Source of the DNA: an uncultured Gammaproteobacteria bacterium
GTDB taxonomy: Bacteria > Pseudomonadota > Gammaproteobacteria > Pseudomonadales > Porticoccaceae
Length of the DNA stretch: 64,000 nt
Reading direction: 5' to 3'
NCBI GenBank assembly: GCA_913058345.1
Contig: CAJXQR010000005.1
Span: forward strand, 222,024-286,023
Under the pieces are notes generated by a model, which worked only from the letters and a program-made list of their open reading frames with translations, searched no databases and had not been told where the DNA came from. Positions within the stretch are counted from its first letter, which is position 1. Each line of letters starts with the position of its first letter. A program made the position numbers and the translations under genes. Below are positions 27,268 through 35,469 of the stretch, one piece after another.

Positions 27268-29198
27268 CAGCTCGCTTTCCCGGTGCCCAGTAGCCACTGC
27301 CGTGGTGGGATTTGCAGTGGTGAGGTGGTAATGGCTTGGCAAGTGGTGTTACGCCATGTTATTGGTACTTCGGGTTTTCTATCCCAATGAACTTCGATGG
27401 CCGATTCTGAATGATTAACCATGAGTAGCTCGAACCCTTCCGGTCGGGCTAGTACCGCTATATTGAGCTCTGGGTTGGCGGGCACCGGATAAGCTCTTTG
27501 TTGTGCAAAGGGTATAGCTTCGCTATTTGTCCCCAGTAAAGAAGGTGCCATGCCAAAGCCAAGGTCATGACATTCTAGCATCGCCTCTGCTAACCATTCG
27601 CGGTATATAAGAGCATCTTTCGCCAGACAGCGATGATAAAGGGCTTCGACCCAAAAGCCGGTGGCGTAGCGTTTGCCTGGGGGCAGTTCTCGATAGCGCT
27701 GAATAAGCCCCGTGTCGTGAGTAAATGCCATCGCTTTATCAAGAATATCTTCGTCAAATTCGCCAGGAAACGCTCGAGCATAGCGGGCTAAATCCATGAT
27801 GTTAATGGTTTGATAGTCTAACGCCCAGGTGCGCAAGGATAATTCCCGGTCTATGTAACCATTGGGCATAACAAGGCGGGGGAAGCGAGCTTTGATATCG
27901 GGTAGTTTCTTTATCAAGAAATTTGCAGCAATACGCTTAATGGCGCGAACCGGTGCTGCCAGTTCGCGGGCTTTCTTAGTGGGCAGCATGGTGAGGCCGA
28001 TGGCCCAGAATAAAGGCTTGTAAAGCCAGTTGGCAGACGCCAGCCCAAGCACGTGTCGTGTCGAGGCCAGGGCGGATTGTATTAGTTGCCGATATTGCTG
28101 GTCGCCGGTTAAGGCCTGGTAGCGATTAATTGCAATAGACGTATCAAGGTGTGTGTTAAGTACCAGCATGTTAGAGGGTCGTTTGCCCAGTGTGCTATTG
28201 CTGATCCACTGAAAGGGTCCACTATTCATGGCTGTATCGTTGAGCTCAAGGGAGTCGTGCAAAAACCAAGCGCCGCAGGCGAGTTGATCGTGGTGCTTTG
28301 CGATAAAGGCAACGCCTCTTTCCAGTGCGGTTTTCACTTGTGGGCAAGCAGTACGATCAAATTCATCCATCAAAAGGTGAAGGGCGCTGGTGTGTAAGCG
28401 GTAGTGGCACTCTGTTTCATCCGTCCACATACCGTGGTACCAGCCACCATCGTTAGCTTGTCGTTGGATGACAGAGAGAACAATTTGCTGCTGAAAAAAA
28501 CGATAAAAGGTTTTCTCCGTTGCTTTTTCAAGGCCAGAATAAGCAGTGTAAAGAGCATGGGCTTCATTTTCAGAGAAGCACTTTTTGTTATGTGGCCAGG
28601 AATAGCGAAGATCGTAGACCGCCCCGTTGATTAAATGGCGATAGAGATCGCCTGGCTTAGCGAGGCAGCCATGTGAGCCCCATAAGAAAGATTTCTGCTT
28701 GTCAGCGGCAGATAAAATATTCAACTGTTGAGAGATATTATGTGTTGTGAATTTCCAGATCGTTAAATCGAGTATGAAATGCTCAGGGCACAGTAGTTGT
28801 AGGCTGCTGTGATCAAATTGCAGTGCGAAGCCCGAGATAGTGGCAGCTTTTTCTTCGGTAATACTCTTGTCATTATTGATTACACGCAACACAGGTAGCG
28901 CAGGTAACCAGTAAATTGGTTCGTTATTGTCGTCTGGTATTCCTAAATAACCACCTGCGTCGAGTTGGGTGAAAGTATAAGCCTTATCACAACGGAGGAT
29001 AAAAATTGCGGGCTTGGAAAGGCGTATGAAGAGGCATTGAGCTGAATGTGAAAACTGATCAAGAGTAAAATCGATTTTTTCAGTTTTGGCGTATGAGCGT
29101 GTGCAATCAGCTGCCAATAGGGCACTGTCAGAGCTTGTGGGAGAGAACAAATCTGTTAAAGAAGCTGTTGTGGCCATATCAAAAGAGTTCAAAGGCAT
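27267..29198 (-). CDS. Hypothetical protein with probable helical-toroid (six-hairpin) domain
   Basis: The 643-residue protein has no signal peptide. Residues 1-150 are strand-rich. From about 200 to 560 it has repeated helix pairs with aromatic, His-rich patches (WYHGMWTDETECHYRLHTSA, FLHDSLELNDTAMNS, ATGFWVEALYHRCLAK), the style of alpha/alpha-toroid carbohydrate enzymes or isoprenoid cyclases. A small strand-rich domain closes the protein. I cannot name a family. It overlaps the GT4 gene by one base (TGATG), so its job is tied to that enzyme. Glycan modification or lyase/epimerase-type activity is only a guess. Confidence 0.72.
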   Translation of the reverse strand: MPLNSFDMATTASLTDLFSPTSSDSALLAADCTRSYAKTEKIDFTLDQFSHSAQCLFIRLSKPAIFILRCDKAYTFTQLDAGGYLGIPDDNNEPIYWLPALPVLRVINNDKSITEEKAATISGFALQFDHSSLQLLCPEHFILDLTIWKFTTHNISQQLNILSAADKQKSFLWGSHGCLAKPGDLYRHLINGAVYDLRYSWPHNKKCFSENEAHALYTAYSGLEKATEKTFYRFFQQQIVLSVIQRQANDGGWYHGMWTDETECHYRLHTSALHLLMDEFDRTACPQVKTALERGVAFIAKHHDQLACGAWFLHDSLELNDTAMNSGPFQWISNSTLGKRPSNMLVLNTHLDTSIAINRYQALTGDQQYRQLIQSALASTRHVLGLASANWLYKPLFWAIGLTMLPTKKARELAAPVRAIKRIAANFLIKKLPDIKARFPRLVMPNGYIDRELSLRTWALDYQTINIMDLARYARAFPGEFDEDILDKAMAFTHDTGLIQRYRELPPGKRYATGFWVEALYHRCLAKDALIYREWLAEAMLECHDLGFGMAPSLLGTNSEAIPFAQQRAYPVPANPELNIAVLARPEGFELLMVNHSESAIEVHWDRKPEVPITWRNTTCQAITTSPLQIPPRQWLLGTGKAS

Positions 29199-29225
29199 AG
29201 AATGAGATCAGTATGAATAAACATC

Positions 29226-30116
29226 TCATGTGCGAGAAGCGCCATAATTGTAATAATCAAAGGAGTTTGTAGTGAGTAGTTTTTGTATATACTTCCCATT
29301 CCTTATAGATGTGAAGCGCTCTAACGTTTCACGTTTACCGTCAGTATTAGGTGAAATATAGCGAGGGTGTGTCGTCTCTCGATCATCATTTGCTGTACCA
29401 CGGGCGGGCCAATGCTGAGAGTAGAGTGTGAGTTTTTCGGTTACATAGCGGTTGTGGGGGTGTATGGGTTCTCGTTCTTTAATGCGCAATAGGTTTGCTT
29501 CGCTGTGTTGGCTCATGAATTGTCTATAGAGTGCCTGCTCGAGATCAATACCCGGTATTGGCTCAAGATTTAAGAAGCAATCTAGTATTTCAGGGGTAGT
29601 TCGGATTAAAAAAAACTGTGTGGCAAGGCTGTCACGGCAAGCAAGTTTATAGTCTTGTCCGAACGCGCGAATTAACTTCGCATACGCTCTATCCAAGCTG
29701 GTAGTTATACTAGGGTTTTTGAAGTATTTGAATTCTAGCAGATCTTCGTCCCAAGCAGAGGTCGCAAGCATGAGGTCTTTGTTACGATCCATTTTTTTAA
29801 TTAGATCATAAATAATAGCTTCATCCATAATCCATGTGTCACCCTCAAGATGAATAATGTACTCTGGTGAGTAAGTCTCCATGGCAAGCTTTATTGATTG
29901 CTTGAGTAGATCGGAGGCCCCGCTTTGTAAGGTTTTAGGTGTGCATTGTAAATAAGCATCTTCGATATAGGGTTGATAAGTATCGCTGGAGCAAGTATGG
30001 ACAATCTTAAACGGTTGCTTGTAATTTAGTTTGATGATTTCCTGGTTGATTTTGGCACAATCAACTCTGTTGTAAGTGGTCATGCAAAGAACAGCTTTTA
30101 GATTTTTTATTTCCAA
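29226..30116 (-). CDS. Probable glycosyltransferase-like protein (GT-A), TTG start
   Basis: The 296-residue protein begins with a GT-A-like first strand and loop (LKAVLCMTTYNRVDC) and has a candidate metal-binding acidic motif in HLEGDTWIMDEA. I do not recognise the exact family. The start is TTG at 30116. AGGA lies about seven bases upstream, and the next ATG would remove the first strand, so TTG is well supported. The gene and the next three are visibly more AT-rich than the flanking DNA. It lies eight bases after the GT4-like gene. Confidence 0.7.
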   Translation of the reverse strand: MEIKNLKAVLCMTTYNRVDCAKINQEIIKLNYKQPFKIVHTCSSDTYQPYIEDAYLQCTPKTLQSGASDLLKQSIKLAMETYSPEYIIHLEGDTWIMDEAIIYDLIKKMDRNKDLMLATSAWDEDLLEFKYFKNPSITTSLDRAYAKLIRAFGQDYKLACRDSLATQFFLIRTTPEILDCFLNLEPIPGIDLEQALYRQFMSQHSEANLLRIKEREPIHPHNRYVTEKLTLYSQHWPARGTANDDRETTHPRYISPNTDGKRETLERFTSIRNGKYIQKLLTTNSFDYYNYGASRT

Positions 30117-30124
30117 GGGATTTC

Positions 30125-31309
30125 CTATTTTCTATGGTCGGGTTTGAGGCGCCAGAAAAAATGTTTGTTTAAAAATGTTGAAACTATGAATAAAATTTTC
30201 TTTCTCATGAGAGTAGGTAAAATTGATAATTCGTGCCTTACTTTTCGCTTATGGCCTTTACCAATTAAATTGTCAAATAAAGAAAAATAATTTTGAGGTA
30301 GTTTTTTAATTGTATATTCGTCGAGGACAGTGGTTTGCGAATTTATAGCTATGTTGTTTGCATGTTCTGGGTTCTTGAGTAGGCTGTCAATCGCGTTAAA
30401 CCATGCGGTTTCAGTGTTGTCAACTAACAGTCCTGTTTCTTCGTTTCTAATACAGGAATTGTAAGGTGTAATGTTGCTGTAAATCCCCGGGATCCCGGCC
30501 ATCGAGTATTCAAGCCACTTGATATTGCTCTTGCAGTTATTGAAAGATGTTTCCTCTAGTGGTACTAGTGCTACCTGTATCGACAAGCTTTTGAGAGTAT
30601 GTGCATATTGTTTATAGCTGTCTTGAAACTCGATCAGTCGCGAAGATGAGTTGTTCTGAAAAGAACTGGGTAAATCCCCAAAAAAAATTGCGTTTACATT
30701 ACCTTGATGCACTTGTAAAATTTTTAAGAGAGGAGCCTTGATGATCTCCCAATCACTCTGATGCGTTGACGTTCCGGCAATCAAGATATTAAAGTCGCTG
30801 GTTTTTTTATCAGGTGATGAAAAAAATAAACTTTCATCTATCGTGTTTTTAAGGACATGGATTGGCTTAGTTGTATACTTTTTTAGTGCGATTTTTAAAG
30901 TCTCTGTGGATGTGACTATAATATCGGCTGATTTTATAATCCATTTTATATAGGGCCTATGCATTTTAAGGCTTTCGTGGCTAGCATGACTCTTCGGGAC
31001 TTTGAGAAAAAGATCATCTGTTTCGTAAATAATTGGCTTATTTAGCTTTAGAAGATTCTTTAGTATTGTTGTAGTAAAGGCTGACGGGAAATGTCGCTGA
31101 ATAATTATGATATCTGATTTTTTTGCCGACTCTAGATCAAATGACCATGAAGACTTATTTTTTTCCGCACACCAGTGTACCCTCCATTCATTGGCGGAGA
31201 GCGGGTTGATGATTCTTATGATTGGGCAGGCGTGAGTCCTAGGGTTGAGTGAAAAAACTGCTGCAACTTTTTGTTGGTCAGACTTTGATTGTTTGCAGGA
31301 TGTAAGCAT
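30125..31309 (-). CDS. Glycosyltransferase (GT-B fold, family 1/4-like)
   Basis: This 394-residue protein has a weak N-terminal half and a clear C-terminal GT-B donor-binding part: ADIIVTSTETLK, HVLKNTIDESLF, FNILIAGTSTHQSDW and the typical SNIKWLEYSMAGIPGIYS followed by NEETGLLVDNTETAW. This matches glycosyltransferases of surface-polysaccharide loci that act on long chains. Codon use is AT-rich (Lys AAA, Ile ATA/ATT). It follows the ABC ATPase gene after 18 bases and is probably in the same operon. Confidence 0.82.
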   Translation of the reverse strand: MLTSCKQSKSDQQKVAAVFSLNPRTHACPIIRIINPLSANEWRVHWCAEKNKSSWSFDLESAKKSDIIIIQRHFPSAFTTTILKNLLKLNKPIIYETDDLFLKVPKSHASHESLKMHRPYIKWIIKSADIIVTSTETLKIALKKYTTKPIHVLKNTIDESLFFSSPDKKTSDFNILIAGTSTHQSDWEIIKAPLLKILQVHQGNVNAIFFGDLPSSFQNNSSSRLIEFQDSYKQYAHTLKSLSIQVALVPLEETSFNNCKSNIKWLEYSMAGIPGIYSNITPYNSCIRNEETGLLVDNTETAWFNAIDSLLKNPEHANNIAINSQTTVLDEYTIKKLPQNYFSLFDNLIGKGHKRKVRHELSILPTLMRKKILFIVSTFLNKHFFWRLKPDHRK

Positions 31310-31327
31310 TTTTTTAAGTTGACGTTG

Positions 31328-32584
31328 CTAGTTTTCAGTAGGTTGATTTTTTTGCTGATTCTGTAATAGTCCTTTCCATGTGACGTCTGAGGCTATTAGT
31401 CGAAGCTCATCTTGTAGGGGGCTGTCGCTTGTTTTTGCGGTTACATTAAAAAAGTGTAGGTTTTCTCCGTAAAATAACACGCGGCCTTTCTGGTCAATAA
31501 CAGCCATTCTTATACCATACGAGCCCGGTACTAAAGGGTAGCTTGTAATGTGTTGTTCAATTTCATGGGTTCCAGCAGAGAGTTTAAAATCTTCCTTTAA
31601 CAATGCGGTGGACTCGCCAGTTAAATAAATAAAGTCGGTGGTGTGGGTGCCAATATGAAACTCGGGGGTTTGTAGAGCGTTGTTTAATGTAAATTTGATA
31701 CGTATTTTAAGTGTGCTACCTTCTGTGATTGATTCTGTGGGTTGATTGTTGCCATCAATTATATCGATTTTTTCGACTGTTACTTCGCCGGATGTGGATA
31801 TTCTTTTTGTATTAGAGTTGTTTTGATTGCTAATGACTTTATTGTTTATTTGATAAAACTGATCGCAAGTTGAGTGTGATTCGCCATCCTGAAGAATTTT
31901 ACCCTGGTTTAATAATATGACTCGGCTGCACATTCTTTCAACTTGGCGAATATTATGGCTAACCAATAGTACAGTACGACCTTGTTGGTGGATTAACTCT
32001 TCCATTCTGTTAAAGCATTTTCTTTGGAATGCCAAATCGCCAACAGCAAGCACCTCGTCGATAATAAGTATTTCTGCATCCATGCTAGTGGCAATAGAAA
32101 ACCCTAATTTGACCTGCATACCTGAGCTGTAGCGCTTGACAGGGGTATCAATAAATTTCTCTAGTTCTGAAAACTCAATAATGCTATTAACCTTATCTCT
32201 AATAACGTTTTTGGGAATGCCTAGAATGGCCCCGTTGAGAAAGATGTTTTCTCTACCCGTGAGTTCGGGGTTGATGCCAGCACCCACTTCTATAAGTGGC
32301 GCAACACTACCTCGCACAACAACTTCGCCGCTGGTTGGCTTTGTAATATTGGCAAGATGTTTTAACAGAGTGCTTTTACCTGCGCCATTATGACCGATAA
32401 TGCCAATGACCTCGCCTTTTTCGACAGAAAAGTTAATATCGTCGAGGGCTTTGAAATTCTCTCTATGCCATGTATTTTTGCCGCGTAGTTTTGCTAGTGT
32501 ATGGCGAAGGGTGTCCTTTGCACTAGTAACGGTGCCCAGGTTGTATTCTTTTGTCAGATTCTTGACTTCAATAACGGGTGACAT
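31328..32584 (-). CDS. wzt: Polysaccharide ABC exporter ATP-binding protein, Wzt-like with C-terminal carbohydrate-binding domain
   Basis: The 418-residue protein has an ABC ATPase domain (Walker A GHNGAGKS near residue 65, signature YSSGMQVKLGFS, Walker B ILIIDEVLAVGD, switch His in LLVSHNIRQ). A Wzt-type beta-sandwich lies in residues about 265-405 (TVEKIDIIDGNNQPTESI ... LVPGSYGIRMAVID). In O-antigen exporters this C-terminal domain reads the non-reducing-end cap of the polymer before export. With the permease 10 bases away it forms the exporter that flips the finished chain across the inner membrane. This domain implies that chain ends are chemically marked. Confidence 0.93.
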   Translation of the reverse strand: MSPVIEVKNLTKEYNLGTVTSAKDTLRHTLAKLRGKNTWHRENFKALDDINFSVEKGEVIGIIGHNGAGKSTLLKHLANITKPTSGEVVVRGSVAPLIEVGAGINPELTGRENIFLNGAILGIPKNVIRDKVNSIIEFSELEKFIDTPVKRYSSGMQVKLGFSIATSMDAEILIIDEVLAVGDLAFQRKCFNRMEELIHQQGRTVLLVSHNIRQVERMCSRVILLNQGKILQDGESHSTCDQFYQINNKVISNQNNSNTKRISTSGEVTVEKIDIIDGNNQPTESITEGSTLKIRIKFTLNNALQTPEFHIGTHTTDFIYLTGESTALLKEDFKLSAGTHEIEQHITSYPLVPGSYGIRMAVIDQKGRVLFYGENLHFFNVTAKTSDSPLQDELRLIASDVTWKGLLQNQQKNQPTEN

Positions 32585-32594
32585 ATAGACGATC

Positions 32595-33413
32595 TCAAAT
32601 GATATCGGCGAACCAGTTTTCTGCTTTTTTGAAATACAGATAACTTAAGAATAGAAGTACCAGTGTGGTGATAACCCCGGGTAACAGTGAAGTGAAATCG
32701 GGAGCAACCCCTTGCAACAGGCACTTTTGAAAGCTATCAATAATGCCAGCGAGAGGGTTGATGTTATATATTGTGTAGAGCGTGTTTGACCATTCCCCCG
32801 CAGCCTGTTCGTCGATCAATTTTGTTTTTACTAGACTGAGTGGATAGATAACGGGTGAAGCGTACATGGCGAGAGAGAGTAACACCGGCAATGCTTGGGC
32901 AACATCACGATAATATACATTGAGAGCCGAGCCAAAAAAACTGATGGTTAAAGCTACCAACATAGTATACAAGATGATTAGTGGTACCCATAAGGCGTGA
33001 ATAGTCGGCATCATTTGATAGTAGGCCATCAGTGCCGCAAGAATAACGAAGCTGATAGCTAGCTCTACCAGCTTGGTGACCATAGCTGTTAAGGGGAAAA
33101 CCTCTCTTGGGAAGTAAATCTTTTTAATTAATGCGGTGTTGGCGGTAATGCTGTTAACACCTTCTGATGCAGATTCCTGGAAAAATATCCAGGGCATTAA
33201 TGCAGCAAAAGTGAGTATTGGGTAGGGAATGTCACCGGTCTCAATGCCAACAAAACTTTTAACCAGGGTGAATATCAACATCAACATGACGGGCTTGATA
33301 ACGGCCCATAACAATCCAAGGTAGGCCTGTTTGTAACGAACGACAATGTTTTTCCATGCCAATGCGGCAATTAATTCACGATAGGCGAATAAATTTGGCG
33401 TGCGAATACTCAT
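32595..33413 (-). CDS. wzm: Polysaccharide ABC exporter permease, Wzm-like
   Basis: This 272-residue ABC-2 type membrane protein has about six helices. It begins with the cytoplasmic RELIAALAWKNIVVRYKQAYLG element (gate/coupling helix) and contains the conserved NPLAGIIDSFQKCLL near the C-terminus. These are hallmarks of Wzm/KpsM/TagG permeases for O-antigen, capsule or teichoic acid export. It pairs with the ATPase just downstream, and the two together show that polymer is completed in the cytoplasm and exported as a chain rather than by Wzx/Wzy. Confidence 0.94.
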   Translation of the reverse strand: MSIRTPNLFAYRELIAALAWKNIVVRYKQAYLGLLWAVIKPVMLMLIFTLVKSFVGIETGDIPYPILTFAALMPWIFFQESASEGVNSITANTALIKKIYFPREVFPLTAMVTKLVELAISFVILAALMAYYQMMPTIHALWVPLIILYTMLVALTISFFGSALNVYYRDVAQALPVLLSLAMYASPVIYPLSLVKTKLIDEQAAGEWSNTLYTIYNINPLAGIIDSFQKCLLQGVAPDFTSLLPGVITTLVLLFLSYLYFKKAENWFADII

Positions 33414-33443
33414 AGTGTTTGGGCGCTCGATATGATTTTGCTG

Positions 33444-34070
33444 TTAATTTTTTAGCGTGTTCAATTTTTTTTGTCTTTTTTTGAAGGCTTTGTGGGGTTT
33501 AATAGCCATTGCTTTATCAAGATAATACTGGGCATTGTCATATTGCTTGAGATCTATAAAAGCATCTATGATGTTTTTATAGGCTTTTAGGTATTTAGGG
33601 TTTTTATTTAAGGCAAGCTGATACTCCTTAATGGCTTCAGCTTTGTTACCCATTTCAAAATAAAGTTCACCGAGCCCTGTGTGGAGGTAGGGCAGCATAC
33701 CAAAGTTGGGGTTTTTTGCATGGGATATCCAGTATGTATAACCCTCCGTTCTACTGTTGAGGCATTCGATGCGGTCTTTGCCGTAATAGGTGCGGCAAAT
33801 TGGAATTGATATCAGAGCACTGCACAAATGGTTATGCCAAGTCATGTCGCCACGATAGTTGGGGCCATTAAAAGGAGCGCGCTGTTTTACATTCTCAGCA
33901 CAAAAGGGAGGCAGTTTTTCGCGGTTTTGCTTCCACTCAAGATCAGCGCGTACCGCTTCTCGCCATGGTACTTGGGCATGAGCCATACGGATACTGCTGA
34001 TATTAGAAACGCTGATAAGTATTATCAGAGCGATTAATTTGTATGTGTGTCCGGTATTGGATAGTTTCAT
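33444..34070 (-). CDS. Secreted/periplasmic tetratricopeptide-repeat protein
   Basis: The 208-residue protein has a cleavable-looking signal peptide (hydrophobic LIALIILISVSNIS, ending AHA near residue 32) and two or three TPR units in its second half (GELYFEMGNKAEAIKEYQLA, then LKQYDNAQYYLDKAMAIKP). The middle contains several Cys residues. A periplasmic TPR protein in a glycan locus may scaffold the export or ligation machinery, but no direct evidence for a partner exists. It lies one base before the next upstream gene and 30 bases before wzm. Confidence 0.8.
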   Translation of the reverse strand: MKLSNTGHTYKLIALIILISVSNISSIRMAHAQVPWREAVRADLEWKQNREKLPPFCAENVKQRAPFNGPNYRGDMTWHNHLCSALISIPICRTYYGKDRIECLNSRTEGYTYWISHAKNPNFGMLPYLHTGLGELYFEMGNKAEAIKEYQLALNKNPKYLKAYKNIIDAFIDLKQYDNAQYYLDKAMAIKPHKAFKKRQKKLNTLKN

Positions 34071-34071
34071 T

Positions 34072-34986
34072 TTACGTTTTGCTACTTAGGTTCTCGATAG
34101 TTTTAGCTACGGTATTTGCATAATGCTTTGTTGTAAAGCGACAGCTACCCACATAGTGGATAAAGTGAGTCTCCGTAGCGTTTATCTTAGTGCAGTCACA
34201 ATATTTTGGATGAGGTAACACAGCAGCGTTGGGTGTGTTCGCAACAACAATGTTGGACATGACTTGCTCGCTGCCCCAGTCATGCCACTTATTGCCAATT
34301 AGAGTTTCCATTTCTGTCGATATCCGTTCGATAAAGTGTTTGTCAATCGAGCCTTTGGCGAAGCCGCTGAATCCAGCACAGCCACGCACATATTTTAGAT
34401 TTTGGCATTCAGGGAGTCTTCCAAAGGCTTGCTCAGCAACCATTTGCACGTGGGCATCGGGGCCTGGGTTTACATTCTTCTTTATCCGCTCTGAAGACGT
34501 TTGCATAGGTTCGATTGTTTGATCGTCCCAGGTAGCGATAACAAAAGATCGGTTGTTTTTAATATGTTCTGCGACTTCATTAATAGCGTCGAGTGTTACT
34601 GTGTCGCTATCTATCTGCACGATATACTGGTCTTTCGCCCTTTCAGCGATAGCAAGTAATCTTTCCCAGCAACTACCCTGTGGACAGTGTTCATTGGTAA
34701 TTTCGTTTAATTCTACAAACTCAACCTGTTCGATGTGTGAAGAAAGGATTGTTTTGTCATGACTCGTCAAAGTGCCGTCATTGAGAATATAAACACTACC
34801 TATTGGAATCTGTCGGGCAAAGCTCTTCGCAGCAACTAAAAACATAAACACATCTTTGTGCTGTAGCAGTGTTAAGACCGCGGTATCACTTTTTTTTTGC
34901 ATCTTTAAAGGAGCAATTGTCAATATTTTTGCGCAGGTTTTTTGAAAGAAAAATCTGTTAATTTTATCTTTTATTGAATAAAACAT
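34072..34986 (-). CDS. Probable glycosyltransferase (GT-A-like), family unclear
   Basis: The 304-residue protein has an N-terminal basic/hydrophobic segment, a Rossmann-like start (TAVLTLLQHKDVFMFLVAAKS) and a DxD-type motif in YIVQIDSDTVTLDAI, then late conserved-looking pieces (KYVRGCAGFSGFAKGS, KWHDWGSEQVMSN, THFIHYVGSCRF). This arrangement is seen in poorly characterised transferases of lipopolysaccharide loci. Donor and acceptor are unknown. Its DNA is AT-rich like that of its neighbours. Confidence 0.7.
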   Translation of the reverse strand: MFYSIKDKINRFFFQKTCAKILTIAPLKMQKKSDTAVLTLLQHKDVFMFLVAAKSFARQIPIGSVYILNDGTLTSHDKTILSSHIEQVEFVELNEITNEHCPQGSCWERLLAIAERAKDQYIVQIDSDTVTLDAINEVAEHIKNNRSFVIATWDDQTIEPMQTSSERIKKNVNPGPDAHVQMVAEQAFGRLPECQNLKYVRGCAGFSGFAKGSIDKHFIERISTEMETLIGNKWHDWGSEQVMSNIVVANTPNAAVLPHPKYCDCTKINATETHFIHYVGSCRFTTKHYANTVAKTIENLSSKT

Positions 34987-34990
34987 TGTT

Positions 34991-35461
34991 TCACATCTTT
35001 ATCGAATGAGTTTTGAGTAAAGTTCTTGTTTCGCTGTCCAGGTTTGTTGGCTCAGTTATCCTCACTTTTGAAAAATGTGAATGTTCTCTGGAGGTTGTTT
35101 TCGTGATCGTCGCATACTTTATGTTATCGCCTGAGTTGCCTTTTTCGTCCTTCTTAGCACCAGCGAGAATGTTGTAATTTTCACTGGTAGGTGTGGGCAG
35201 ATCTAGACGGTGAGTTAGTTGCTCTAATGTGCGTGAGATGTTTTCGACTAAATATTCACTCATCTTCAGTAAAGAGAATCTTGTGTCGCATGGAATGAAA
35301 AGTTGGTTGTGGCTGGAAATATCTTGGTGTGTGCTATGTATATGGCTTAGTAAGGTGCTGCGTGATCTCATGTGTGAAATCGCGAAAATATAATCGCAAT
35401 TTGTTAAAAGAATGTTTCTTTTAACAATCGCGTGGAAATATTTCTTCAGTTTGTTAATCAT
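34991..35461 (-). pseudogene. Truncated sulfotransferase-like gene
   Basis: The 156-codon frame starts like a sulfotransferase: DYIFAISHMRSRSTLLSHI is the PAPS-binding loop, followed by SHNQLF and RFSLLKMSEYLVENI. After about residue 85 the similarity fades into low-complexity, polar sequence. A normal enzyme is about twice as long and would need a 3'-phosphate-binding motif, which is absent here and in the following DNA, because the next gene starts four bases on. I read it as a decayed or truncated remnant. A small protein with a different role is less likely. Confidence 0.5.
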
Positions 35462-35469
35462 TTAGTATG

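Noticed and set aside
34991..35461. Possibility of a frameshifted but otherwise complete sulfotransferase
   Set aside because: The next gene starts four bases after the stop, leaving no room for the missing half, so truncation is the better reading.
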